Shown here in pieces: positions 22,096-34,061 of a stretch of 64,000 nucleotides of DNA. The stretch spans positions 18,727-82,726 of the forward strand of contig CAJNOP010000856.1 of the NCBI GenBank assembly GCA_905250075.1, given 5' to 3'. Position 1 is the stretch's first letter. Each line of letters starts with the position of its first letter. This DNA comes from Rotaria sp. Silwood1 (taxonomy: Eukaryota > Rotifera > Eurotatoria > Philodinida > Philodinidae). The notes beneath the pieces are model-generated. The model was given only the letters and a program-made list of their open reading frames with translations, searched no databases and had not been told where the DNA came from. The position numbers were made by a program, and so were the translations under genes.

Positions 22096-25000
22096 CTAAT
22101 TTCGATTACCCAAGGATGAGACGTTATCATTATTTAATACCAATGTTGTATTCTTGTTGCTAGTATCTGTACAAACTTCTATTGATGGATCATAGAGTTC
22201 TGCACTATTCAAGTAAGACCAATCCCCAGTTCCACCAACCACTAAAACTTTTCCATTTGTTAATACAGATGTAGTATGAAGCCGTCGTTTAATATTCAAA
22301 CTTCTGATTTTTGTCCACGATTCTATTAATGGATCATAAGATTCCACGCTACTTAAAAAATCATCATCTGATTCTCCACCAACAACTAACACTTTTCCAT
22401 TTGCTAATACAGATGCAGTATGCGAATATCGTGCCTGATTCATGCTGCCAGTTATTATCCATAACCCTGTTGATGGATCATATAATTCTGCACTATTTAA
22501 TGCAACATCATTACTACTTCCACCAGCAACTAACACTTTTCCATTTGCTAATACAGATGCAGTGTGCAAGTGTCGTGCATCGTTCATGCTGTTAGTATAT
22601 GTCCATAATCCTGTTGATGGATCGTATAATTCTGCAGTAGAAACGTCATCATAATAAAATCCACCGACAACTAATACTTTCCCATTTTTTAAAACAGATG
22701 CAGTATGATGATATCGTGCATCCTTCATACTGCCAGTCTTTGTCCATAATCCTATTGTTGGATCGTATAATTCACTCGTTTCAATAGGTTCGATAGTTTC
22801 TCCACCGGTAATTAGAACTGTTCCATTTGCTAATATGGATGCAGTATGATACGATCGTGCTGTACTCATAGTTCCAATCATTGTCCACGATTCTGTTGAT
22901 GGATCGTATAATTCTGTACTCGCTAAGTAATCTGCCATATGTTGCCCACCAGCAACTAGCACTTTGCCATCTGTTAATACAGAAGCTGTGTGATAGTACC
23001 GCGGATTAATCATGTTGACACTATTCGTCCACACTCCTGTAGATGGATCATACAGTTCTGTAACAGCACTATCTGAACTGCTACTTGAAGATCCACCATT
23101 GATCAAAACTATTCCATTTGTTAAGACGGATGCGGTGTGTTCAAATCGTGCAGTAGTGATGTTACCTGCGTATAACCAACCTACAAAGAAAGATCAATTC
23201 ATGTTTCATGTGATTTGCACGTGAGATCTATGCATGATTCTTATCAAAAATCAATTGATCTATATGTCATCTCACAATATCCTGCTCGACTTGACGACAA
23301 TGTTGACACGTATTTTTCCTATTCGAACGAATAAATTATGAAAAACAACTGATGTACACGCAATAACAAAGATCTTGAACAGATATCCAATTAATAGTAT
23401 CGCTAAACATTGCCATATCTAAAGAAAGCACTTGCGCGAAGTTCTTCGTCTGTGTATAGAGAAAACTTCGATTTTCAAGCTAACATTGAATTTCGAATTG
23501 AAGGTTATCTTATCAGAAATTAATTAAAAGAAAACAGTCTATTTTGAAGAAATTACCTCAGTCAATTGTAGGACTGAAAAACACTCGTTAAAACAAATGA
23601 CACTCGAAAAAAAAACTACGACTTGCTCCCAGTTTAATGCGTTTTGTTACTGTATGCCAGTTTTAGCAATAGTGGGAAATGAATGCTTGCCACTAATGAG
23701 CCAATCCAAGCGTTTCAACAAGCCTCTGCTTCTAAAATTTAATTTTGGAGATAGAAAATTGAAAATTTACAAACTAAATTTTTCGTCGAGTCCAAGTTAT
23801 GAGAAAAAAGTAACAGAAGTGGAGTGCAAAGCGATTAGAATTTGCTAAAGATGAATCTAGTCCGAAAAATATTGCCGAGCTTTTTGCCCAGATGTTCTTA
23901 CTCGACAGAGAAGATAAAAAACCAGAAACTGACATTAGCATTTTTTTCTTATCTTTGCTGTAAAGTCGAGATATGTTCTTTTTTCAATATATATAAGCAC
24001 AATGGGTTTCACAACTGATCAATAATCAGAGTGAGTGTGTTTTGGTCGATTCTTATCTTGACAAAAACATCATTCATCATGGCTCGGTTTCATCCATATT
24101 GTAAGCATTAGCATATAGTATATGTATGTAGACAACTCTTGGAGCCACAACGATCCCTCTCGTCTACAATCATTGAGCAAACACTTAGAGAATGAATTTT
24201 TCAACTGTTCCTAAATTGATCCAAATTTTGCTTTTGTGATAGTCTGCGAGATTTTTTTGGACTTAAAATTCTCCTTATAGTGTAACATCGAAAAGTATTG
24301 AAAACAGTATTTTTTTTTTGTAACTACTTTATCGTCGGAAGTAAAGCTACCATATTCTTATAGATATATTAACTTGTGGTAAACTTCTATAAGAGATATT
24401 GTATTCTCTCTTCTGCATAAGTCAAGTTGTGTCTAAATTTTATTTTTGAATACTACTACTTTGTAAAGAATGCTTTTCTATATAAACTGGTTATGTTTCG
24501 AAATGAGATAGTATCTTTTTTCCTGAACATGACATCATTATTTTATGAATGAGTCAGAAACGAAAATTAAGTGATTACTAACATGAATAGAATAAAGTCT
24601 ACTTCTCACAAAAGTACTTTCCAATCAAAGAATAAATGCAGTTTTGCAAAAGAAATAGCATGTGAAGAAATTGGATCAATAGTTCGAAAAATACGAATCT
24701 AGTACTTTTTTTTTGTATCAATTGACTGTCACTTCTGACTCATTCATAGAATAATGGTGTCATATTCAGGAAGATAGATGTCATCTCGACTTAAAATATA
24801 ACCAACTTGTACAGAAAAGTATGCTCCACTAATTCGCAGCATTTTCAATATTTTCAAACACAATCTGACTCAGGCAAAGAAGAGAATACAAGAAACCTGG
24901 TAGAAAAGTAACACAAGTTAATATGTCTATAAAGACTTGGTAAATTTAATTCCAGAGATAAAATAGTTAAACATAGATACTGATTTTCATGTAGCCAGTG

Positions 25001-28000
25001 TTTCATCAAGAATTATCTTCGTATAAATTTACCCATAACTTTGTACGCTTCTATGTCCTTGATTCGTGATTTATATAAAAGAGAACTCCAGTCGGTTCTG
25101 TACAAAACTCTATAAACGATTTAAAAACCAAAGATTATGTGTGAAATTTTGACGCGTAGTAAATTAAAATATTTTGTAAAAAGGTACTTTGTTAAGAATT
25201 GATCCTTCATATTTCAAAAGTCGATTTCAGTTGATGGCTTAAAGTATTTGTTATTTCAAGATGGACAATTTAAGACATATGTGAGCACCTAGGGTAATCA
25301 AGATTGTTACAGATATACATTGCTCATATCAAATCAATACCATTAATTGAGATTCAAGTTTCAGAACTATCTTTGGAATTTAGGTTTATATTATACCAAA
25401 ATATGACTACAAAGTTTGTGTTCATTATGAATTTTTTACATTACTCTATCGTTAAAGAAACATAGAGTCTTTTCAGTTTTATATTAGTGTCAAATAAAAC
25501 AAAGTTACAAGAAAAGATTTGTAACATGTCTTGAATTATTTACATTGAGGGAACAAAAACTTCAGGCTATCAACTGCTGACGGCTGAGATCTATTTATAA
25601 AATATGAATCATCAATTTTTAACAAAGTACCTTTTTACAAATATTTTAATTTACTATGCGTCAAACTTCTACAAATAATCTTTTGTGATAATCTTTAATT
25701 TTTAAATCGTTCATAGAGATTGATATAGAATCGATCGGCTTACATTTTGACATTTAATCATAAGTCAGTGTAATTAAATCTTATAAAGTTATCGACAAAA
25801 TTATAAAATATCTATTTTCTATAGAACACTCGTTAGTTTTCAAGCTCTTTTAATTGACATATTGAAAATCAACAATCAATCTAAAATTAAAATAAGATAT
25901 ATGTCATTTTATTAAGTGTTTCTAGTATACTCTCAAAACTATCCATAATCGACAAGTTTTCGATAGAATACTGGCATGAAAATTAGTTCAGTATGAAGAG
26001 AAACCTATAAAGAAAATTCCAAGTCAAAATACTCGCGTAGATTGTCATACAAGTAAAAAGTTGATCGATTTTGAATCTATTATACTTAAAATATTGAAAA
26101 ACAATCATATTTTAATTCAAACTGATCAAATTCATTAGACTAGATCCATCCTTGTTAAAACAACGCGTGTTAAAGTAAAGGCGCTAGAAAAACCAACAAC
26201 AATATAATCGATGTTCGAGCGTGCTTTTTGTCGAAAACTTAACTTTGTCATTTTTCCATATGAAAAACATGAGAAATAGCTTTCCAACTGAGTGCAGTGC
26301 TAATAATATCTGTTCAGGACACAATAACTCATATTTTGATGCGTTCTATAAATAAATAATTTGGGTTTAAAAATAAATCAATTTTGACAAAAACAAGCAG
26401 ATTCTTGTATAGAAAGACACCACTTATCCTATTATATAGTATTTATTTTAACAATTCTGAGGGGAAGGACTCATTTTAAGAAAGAGATTAATATTTCTTT
26501 ATCTTTTCTCTCATTTCTTATGAATAAATAAATGTCAGTCTGGTCAACATGTGTGATAAGTTGGAGACATTTTATCATTATATGTCAGAGTTAAAAAATT
26601 TACAAAACTAGTTTCCGCTGAAGTCCGAGAACAAGACATCATAGTAGAAACGTTTGAAAACAAAAGTTCTCCAAGATGCGTCGGATCACGGGAGCAAGAG
26701 ATCTTCAAATTGGTTTCTATTGAAAAATTTGAATACCAGATTGAAACTATTTACTTCTAATGTATTAACTTGCGTGTTATTGATTTAAGGAAAAAGCCGA
26801 AGATTCCGTATTTTATGGTACTCCAGGACTGTGTCTCAAGTATTCTCTAGAACTTTTTAGCTGTATGAAGTCTACTCTCAATGTGTGAATCCAGTTTATA
26901 TAAGTTTGTCTGGTAATAAAGGCCAAATCACCATTGTATTTTACTAATACTCAAATGCTGAAGTATTTGGATTTTATTATCAAACAACCTTATGTAAAAT
27001 GGATTCATACTAATATACATGTAATACACGTTAATAACAGAATTTGGAATAGCTCAATAATTCTAGAGGATAACATTGACATGTCCTTGGATTACTCTAA
27101 AGCACAGTGAAGTACTGATGCAGTAGAAAATTTTCGCATTTTCTCCTTTGGATTCTACGCTAGTGAGCATCATCAATTGTTTTAGCTTTCAAAATGTTCC
27201 TAAATACAAGAAAGAGTACAACCTGCGTAGATCAAAAAATTTTGGGGCTAACCAGCTCTTTTTCCATCACAACATATTCAAAATCTTGGTTTCATCACTA
27301 GTATGGAGAGTACTCGAGTGCATGTGGTTGTAAACTTTTGTCTGCTGTAGATTGTATTTTTGCCTGGAACCACCAATCAACTCGATACAACTAGTGGCGT
27401 AACCAAGGTAGGGCCAGGGGGGCTCAGCCCTACCACAGGTGTTAGCATCGTCAGCTGAATCCTTTCACAAGCCCTACCACCCCACAGACCTCAGTAACCT
27501 GAGCCCTACCACCGGATATTTAAGCGTTGCTGAACCCTACCATCGTCAAACCTCTGGTTACGCCGCTAGATACAACGCGATGGTTCTTTAATTCTTGTTA
27601 CGGTTTGATATCAAAGTAGAAAAAGCTTACATGCAATGATTGTCGTTGTTGTGGCTATGGTTGTTTTCAACGTTGTTGTGGCTATGGTTGTTTTCAACGT
27701 TGTTGTGGCTATGGTTGTTTTCAACGTTGTTGTTGCTGTTGTTGTTGTTGGAAGTGATACTACTATGCAAAGAGGAAAAAAAACATTTAAGTAAATCAAT
27801 TGCAACATAATAGTTGTGCGGAAGCCTTAGTACATTTTAATGTTTCAATATTTGGTTCATAATTATATTTGCCATACTAAGAGAAACCAGAATCACCAAA
27901 ACCTTTTACAATATCCTCACACATTAGAAAAATAATGTACAAGAATTCATTTGAATTTTCTATAGATTTTTAAGTTGTCAAAAAGCTATGCGAACTCTTC

Positions 28001-29406
28001 GTGCAGATTTTTTCATTACATTCACTTTTGAGTGTCAAGTATGACCAGAACGCAGTATATTTTGACCTATGATAAGTTGCTAAAATTGCCAGTTCCGATA
28101 GAATCTGAGGAGAACAGTTTTGGCTTGAATGTACGATACGGCTCAAAACTATTTCGTAAAAAAATCAAAACATTAAGTGTGATATGCTTTCGATGAGGCA
28201 TAGCAACGAAGAAGTTGAACTTTTGCAGTCTGAGCTAATTCGATCTAGTAATATATTCAAATCTACTATCGTTTTTAGAGAATTAAAAAGGTAATGAGCT
28301 CAAGAGAGAATTTGATGCACGTAGCCTAAGATCTTGACTGATCTGTCTCATCTCTTCGACATTTTCGTAAGTCGTCAAATTCTGGTCGCATGCACAATTT
28401 TACCATATTTTGGGAAAATTAAGTCGAGATATGCTCGATAAAACTTTTTTTCAGTGTGATTCATTGTCATCTATGAGAATATACCTTTTTTTTACCTCTG
28501 TCAAACACTCATCACATAGGTAAAAAGCTCTGCCATCCATTGTGAAGTAAATGTCACTTCACTATATTTATTAGACGCAAAAATCAGAGGAATGAATTTC
28601 TTTCAAGATATTTACAATTTCTCTCATTTATGAAAAAAAAGGAGATAACTGTGCGTGTGGGTTTGTGAATCTATTAATGACCTATACCCACATTCACGTA
28701 GGATAGCAGCGCTAAGAATTGAGTGGTACATAGTGAAAATGTAATCAAAAGATCGAATTGTTGAATTAAATTACTTGCATCTTTTTTCATGCATGAGAGA
28801 AATCATAAATTTCTCGATCAACATGATGGATGTTAGACCAAGACAAGAAGGTGTATTCTCATAGATTGCTATACGCCGAATTGAACAACTTTTCTCATGG
28901 AGCCTTTCATAATAACAATAGCTTTTCATCACTAGAGCGATCATTCAGAAATAGACAAACCAGAGCAGCAGCTACTACAGTATTTTCATTTATAAGAGTT
29001 TATCTTTAGTCCTTGATTTAATTCCTTCAACACTTTTTCAGTCTTCGAACATCAGTGGCAGCACTTTCTAGTGCCTCTGCATCTTTTCGACATATTTATT
29101 GAAAAGATGCTGAGCTGCCATGATTGTTCCCTTCGATGAGAACATTGTCATGTATTTTTATTCTTTCAACAACAACGTACCAGTTGTATTGGAGTCTCTA
29201 GTCAAAAGGATAAGCACCACGATGGCCGTTGCCACAATGCATATTCCAACAATAATCGGAAGGATGATTAACACAAAACCTCTTAATGTGAAATGCGCTA
29301 ATCATTTATGTAATGAAATATTTACTGATACGAACCTCATATTGGTATTTATCGGAAGATTTGACGGTTGCTCTTTATACTGAAGCTTATTTCTCTGCAT
29401 TTGCAT
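22096..29406 (-). CDS. Membrane-anchored Thr-rich/kelch-repeat protein (4 exons)
   Basis: Proposed exons are 29406-29336, 29281-29181, 27762-27631 and 23180-22096, with GT..AG introns of 54, 1418 and 4450 bp. All phases fit and the total is 1389 bp, 463 codons with stop (462 aa). Exon 1 starts at ATG 29406, the first after an in-frame TGA (29400 is an alternative), and encodes a short polar cytosolic tail. Exon 2 encodes a signal-anchor helix (GFVLIILPIIVGICIVATAI..LILL). Exon 3 is a Thr-rich stalk with three identical TTTLKTTIA units. Exon 4 carries about seven kelch blades with repeated ELYDPST..W, ARY.HTASVL.NGKVLV.GG. The first and last blades are partial, as in a propeller closed by both ends. 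Predicted type II topology puts the propeller outside the cell. The very long third intron holds two palindromes and a hAT MITE. Extra exons there cannot be excluded. Confidence 0.8.
24283..24992. repeat. Degenerate palindrome, centre about 24637
   Basis: The arms are about 350 bp. Mirror-matched words include TATAGATATATTAACTTGTG/TATAGACATATTAACTTGTG, TTGTATTCTC, CTTTTCTATATAAACTGGTTAT and the best stretch TTCCTGAACATGACATCATT, followed by TATGAATGAGTCAGAA on both arms. It lies in kelch intron 3. Confidence 0.9.
25067..25760. repeat. Degenerate palindrome, centre about 25414
   Basis: Mirror-matched words are CTATAAACGATTTAAAAA/CTATGAACGATTTAAAAA, TTTGACGCATAGTAAATTAA (right-arm complement; the left reads TTTTGACGCGTAGTAAATTA), AAAAAGGTACTTTGTTAA and AATTGAT..TTCATATTT. 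Then come TTGATGGC/TTGATAGC and AAGACAT. Arms are about 280-300 bp with a weaker centre. It sits about 75 bp from the preceding palindrome, in the same intron. Confidence 0.9.
25765..27380. other. Intronic DNA of the kelch gene, nothing recognised
   Basis: AT-rich, no splice-bounded coding frame. The ORF at 27148-27333 lacks any family signature. Confidence 0.4.
27392..27568. mobile_element. hAT-type MITE (177 bp)
   Basis: A perfect 8-bp target duplication GATACAAC (27384-27391 and 27569-27576) flanks inverted ends TAGTGGCGTAACCAAGG and CCTCTGGTTACGCCGCTA. An 8-bp duplication is the mark of hAT transposition. The interior is GC-rich and repeats CCCTACCAC/T four times. The element is too short to code, so it must have been moved by a transposase from elsewhere. 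The clean duplication suggests a recent insertion into the kelch intron. Confidence 0.95.
27653..27733. repeat. 27-bp coding minisatellite, three identical units
   Basis: Three head-to-tail identical 27-bp units encode TTTLKTTIA on the minus strand in the stalk of the kelch protein. Exact identity implies recent expansion or gene conversion, and copy number may vary between alleles. Confidence 0.95.
27800..29170. other. Intron 2 of the kelch gene
   Basis: It holds the stem-loop at about 28650-28700 and a small interrupted palindrome at about 29055-29131. In that palindrome GGCAGC..GCATCTTTTC faces GAAAAGATGC..GCTGCC. No coding frame is supported. Confidence 0.45.
28650..28700. repeat. GT-rich stem-loop
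   Basis: TGTGCGTGTGGGTTTGTGAA (from 28650) faces CTATACCCACATTCACGTA (about 28682-28700). The core GTGTGGGT/ACCCACAT pairs with one mismatch. Confidence 0.55.
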
Positions 29407-29409
29407 TTT

Positions 29410-30449
29410 TCACAAATGACACCCACTCCTTTGAATATGCGATATTTGCCTAAGAAAGCATGCAAAACAATATCCTACGCAAATATCTTTGTCCTGTATT
29501 TGCACACATACATGCCTCAACATGTGTTCTGACTTTCTGATATTTTTTATTCATAGATAAGCGTTTGAGCGCGTGTCTGAGTTCTTTGTAAGTTTAAAGT
29601 AATGCCTCGGCTGAAATTATCTTGAATGGTGGATGACAATATAAATGTCATCTACATTTTACTGACGCCATACATCGATGTCATGGAATGTGTATCATGA
29701 AAGATACGCCAGAATATTTTTTATTAATGAGTCTTTTCTTAAGCGAGAAAGCATAATGGTTAGAAGTCAGCACAAGAATTAATTCTGAATATGCTGTTTT
29801 GTAAGCTTTATAAAACAACATGTTGATGAGGAGTGTCATATTAGAATTAACATTAGCATTAATGATTAAGTCTAATACATAAGCATTATTGACATTAGAA
29901 TTAGTTAATGCTTAGGTGTTAGCATTGATTTAGCATTATTTTATATTCTAATGTATATACACGTAGCACCAATTCGAGACTGCTACCTTCACATATTGCC
30001 TTTCACTTTTCGCAGAATGTTTATGTTTTCATAACTATGCAAGAAACCATATGAGTGTGTAGAATGAAAGTATTGCAAAGTTACAGCTGATTTTATTTTT
30101 ATAATAATCAAACATGGCTAGTTTGAGTTATGCACTTGATTTAGAATATGATACTATATTTTGCTTGGATGAAGTTGCATTGGAACCAATGCACATTAAT
30201 CAGCAGCTATCAAAATCTGTGAAAAAAGTTTGCAGAAAGCTAACCAATAATTCTTTTACTTTGTAGTTTGTGGTCTCACTAGTTTGATTTATAGATTCTT
30301 TATATAGGATTCATTGTAGCAAAATCGTTCAGAGGTTCGTCACAAATTATGTACAGATTGTAAGAGATCATGAGCTTTAGTTTCACGAATTTTACCAAAT
30401 GATTTTCAGCAAAGTTTGCGTTTTGCTCTTCTAATAAAACAATATAGTC
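29410..30449. other. Upstream flank of the kelch gene
   Basis: No gene seen. From 29847 to 29945 there is a low-complexity stretch built from TTAGCATTA and TTAGAATTA words. A promoter could not be located by eye. Confidence 0.4.
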
Positions 30450-30457
30450 ATCTGTAT

Positions 30458-31182
30458 CAGAGACCGAAAACGAGTCAAGTGGAACTAGACCCCCTCCCGA
30501 GCCGAGTCGAACCAAGTTTGACTCGAAGAACTCGACTTTTTGGAAAATTTTCAGTGACTCTTTTATTTGTACCTTGGCATTAGACGTCATTATTGTTTCA
30601 TAAATTCTTACAATACAATATTAACTCATTGAAATGACTCAGTCGCAAAAAAACAATAGAATAAATAAACCTTCATGGATAGGCGTCATTAAATAAACTA
30701 AAACGCATGATACACATTGACTTTCATTGTATTCAACGTATCATTGTCTATGAAGAGGTTAATTAGACCGCGATGAATCAATCACTAGCCTCTGTAAGTA
30801 ATCAATACACGCAAAGTGTGACAGAATTGTTCCTATTCTTTTCAGCTCTATATTTGTTCGATGATCAAACATCTTCTGTTACAGATTTTACTCAGTTTTT
30901 TCGAGTATGCCGATCTATTGAACGTCAATTCATTTCAGCTAACCAGACTATTGACTCAGAGGCACTCAAATCTTGATCTTTCAACGGTCAATAATTTGAT
31001 TTTCTCCCGTTTCATTGACAACAACAAGCAATTAATCTAACTTAAAGCTTTTTCTCTTAATTCATTCTTGTGAGGTTTGTTAATTGTGTTACTTTTTATT
31101 GTTATCAAATGAAATATGATTTTCAAAATTTGTTGTTTGAATCGAGTCGAGTCGAATGTTTTTTGACTCGTTTCAGTCTCTG
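30458..31182. mobile_element. Non-autonomous hAT-type element (725 bp)
   Basis: A perfect 8-bp duplication ATCTGTAT lies at 30450-30457 and 31183-31190. Terminal inverted repeats begin CAGAGACCGAAAACGAGTCA on the left and, as reverse complement, CAGAGACTGAAACGAGTCAA on the right. Both subterminal regions are rich in GAGTCGA words, possible transposase binding sites. Internal ORFs (30300-30590 minus, which runs past the edge; 30773-30976 plus, 67 aa) show no hAT catalytic or BED motif, so it is probably mobilised in trans. Confidence 0.93.
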
Positions 31183-31564
31183 ATCTGTATGCTATTCGAA
31201 TCGCCTCTTTACAAATAAAGAAGTATGAGTTGCTCTTTTCAATTGTTTTCTAGTGTTGAGAATTTTTTGGTTCTAAATGTGGCACGAAAATATTAAACTT
31301 CTGCTCTTTACTTTAGATTTTCTCTATCAGTATTATGCTTCATTGTAATGATTATATGAAAGTTCCAATTCAAAATCAAACATCTATTGTATGCAGATGC
31401 ATCTCTAATTTATTGAAATATATGATTTTTTTTAGTCGAATGTTTATATTGAAAAGTCAAAGAACTCAGGTAGAAAAATGTAGATTTTCACTTTTTGCTT
31501 GAAAAACAATTGGAAATTTAGCAAAACATATATGAGTCCGCTTGTTTTTTTATGTTGAATTTGA

Positions 31565-31630
31565 ATATGGGTGGATGTGGGAGTGTGTCTTGTCTTCGCC
31601 TACAACTGCACATCCCTCCCGTACCCATAT
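31565..31630. repeat. GT-rich stem-loop
   Basis: ATATGGGTGGATGTGGGAG (from 31565) faces CTCCCGTACCCATAT at about 31616-31630. The outer 8 bases pair perfectly and further pairs follow with bulges. Confidence 0.7.
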
Positions 31631-31700
31631 CCTGCAACATGGTAAGGAGAATAGAATTTTCATTTGACTGATTCCACTGTGTCTTCTCCGATGCAGACAT
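31625..31700 (-). CDS. Possible 5' coding exon of an unknown gene
   Basis: From ATG at 31700 (in-frame TAA just before it) 25 codons run to a G|GTACGG donor. The peptide is polar and begins MSASEKTQWNQSNENSILL. The donor lies in the arm of a GT-rich stem-loop. No downstream exon in phase 1 was identified, and the kelch exon 2 needs phase 2. It is a weak candidate. Confidence 0.25.
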
Positions 31701-32732
31701 TTACAACACTAAATCTCGCATGGAATAAAGAATCTTGCCGATGCTTACATATATATATAGTGTGAAAAATTAACTGTCGTTTACGTTCATATCGTTGTAA
31801 TTTTTCTTCAATATAGACACTCATGCATCTTCACCTTCGATCGAACCAAATCTGAAAACATACAATGCATTGCACTATACACATAGATGTTAACATATGC
31901 ATTTGCATTATACTTGCTACTCTTTTCCGATCCCTACACAAACAACAAGATCTTAGAAACAATTTACAGCGAATTATGTTCAATTCTCGATGATAGATTC
32001 TGATCATAATTCCATACGCATCTTAAAAAGCCGTTTACCTTCGTTTTCTGTATGTAGATCGAAAAATGCGATCGACGATAATCATTCGTACTTCGTTGGA
32101 TTATGTGATCAAAAACGAGTGACCTAGAAAAATCGACTAAATTATGTCTTCTGAAAAAGATATGATTTGGGTCAGTACTAATAATGAAATTCGTGGTCGC
32201 ATTGTACTACATTAATGTCATTTTTTCTTTGATGAAGATGCTTATGGTGCTTCATCTAAAAAGCAATAAAATTGAATGTAACTGAATGAAATATATTGCC
32301 TCTATATTTGGAAAAATAAGGTGAGAGAGAGTCTTTTTGTCAAGTTTATCTGATCATGTCTTCTGTGATGCAGAGATCGAAAACATGCGATGTCACATCA
32401 AATAAAACGGTAGATGTTGGAATAGTGCATTTTGTAGATATTTTAAAAAAACAATACTGTGAAGAAAACAGTTTCAATGAACTTGTAGCTAAGTATTGAA
32501 GATATTATGACGTATACAGAAATAAGATATAATCTTTGCAATCTATGTTCTAATATAACAACTCCCGTCAATTCTTTATAAAAAAAAAAGATTCTTGCTT
32601 TCTTTTTTGTGTTACTATATGTTTATTCATTATAGAGACGTTCTTATAAACAATAATTTATCTCAATCTTCAATAAAAAGAAACTCCTATGATGCATAAA
32701 AGACTTTTCTAACACAATCAAAAACCTAATCA

Positions 32733-32806
32733 TGGATGTAGGTGTGAGTGCGTGAAGTGAACAACCACATTCATTCTATCTACTTCCGCAGCCACGCCCA
32801 CATCCT
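32733..32806. repeat. GT-rich stem-loop
   Basis: GGATGTAGGTGTGAGTGCGT (from 32734) faces GCAGCCACGCCCACATCC. About 20 of 24 arm positions pair when ACTTCCGCA is included. Confidence 0.8.
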
Positions 32807-34061
32807 ACTTGATATATAAATAAGCTACGTTTGAGGGTTTTCAGAGTCGGAGGATATAAGGCGAAATGCATGTAAATAAATATCTCACAAAAAGACTGTA
32901 AAGGTGGAGTGGGTACACCTCTCACCCATCGAATTTCGATTGATAGTAAGCAAAATGATGATTGTATCAGTATTGACTCTCAATGCTTTGATTAAGAGTA
33001 CTAGGTGTTAAACTAAAGTCTCTCCCCCTTTTCTCTCCTGAATTTCTTTTTCTTTTTGTTCATATTTTATAAAAAAAAAAAAAAAGAAGTATTAATACAA
33101 CTATATAAATAAACCTAAATATTTTAGATCAAGTTAAATACTATTACAGTTAAATCATGTTTTTCATAAAATGTTCTATTTTTTGAATATGATGATCAAC
33201 TTCAAACTCACATGAGCATTATCTTCTAAAATAATCGAATGACAAACAATAAATGCTTTGAAATATTTTTATTGATATGATTAAATCTATTTAAAGATGT
33301 ATGCTATTAATACATTTTTCTGTGACTATCGTGCTTTTTATTTTAACTTAAACTTGCCCTAGCATTTTTGTAATATTTGGAAATAATTTTTTTTCAAAGT
33401 TCATCGAGTTGATGTCAACGTTTTTTTTTCTAATGATCATTGAACCACGGAAAATAGGTTAACTTTTCTATTTTCTAAGTACATTTGTTCATATGTTATT
33501 CAAATGAACTATCAATAATGTTGTAGAAACCAAAAACCATTTAACATCAATTTCTTATTCGGTATAATTAAAAATGTTTTAGTCATGAGGAATCATTTCG
33601 ATTTAAGATCGTTTCTCAAGTAAAACCAAATAGATGATGAATACAATATTGTATATGACCTTGAAAATATTTATTGAACAATAAACATTAAGATTTACAT
33701 AGAAACGATATGAGTGAAGAGAGCAATGATCGTTCCATTATGTTCTGCAAAGAAAAATGTTTATGAGTCGAGTTCCAGTCACTTGATTTCGATAACTTTT
33801 TTTTCCACAGGGCTGAAGATACTCATCCACTTCTGAAATTATCAATGTTTCGAAAAACCATAGCGACAGGTCAAGTACATAACTTCTAATGTCATGTGGC
33901 GAAGACTAATTAAAATATTTTTGCCAAAAATTTTCAGGTAAATTTATAGAATTTTTCAAGCGCTTTGAGAATGTCTCTAGGTGAAATTATATGAATGAAA
34001 AATAATCGACACACAGTTTCAAGATACATAGCATCTTCGCATAGAGCGAGATTCAGACTAA

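Larger units (their letters stand above)
31191..34057. other. Region with hairpins and one candidate 5' exon
   Basis: Apart from the stem-loops at 31.6 and 32.8 kb and the candidate exon at 31700-31625, I see only AT-rich DNA with homopolymer runs (A run at about 33070-33086). Confidence 0.4.

Noticed and set aside
22311-23224. Plus-strand ORFs over the kelch exon
   Set aside because: Antisense shadows of a repeated coding sequence.
23400-23848. Open frames on both strands near 23.4-23.85 kb
   Set aside because: None fits the phase needed inside the kelch gene (phase 1 in and out) and no family is recognisable.
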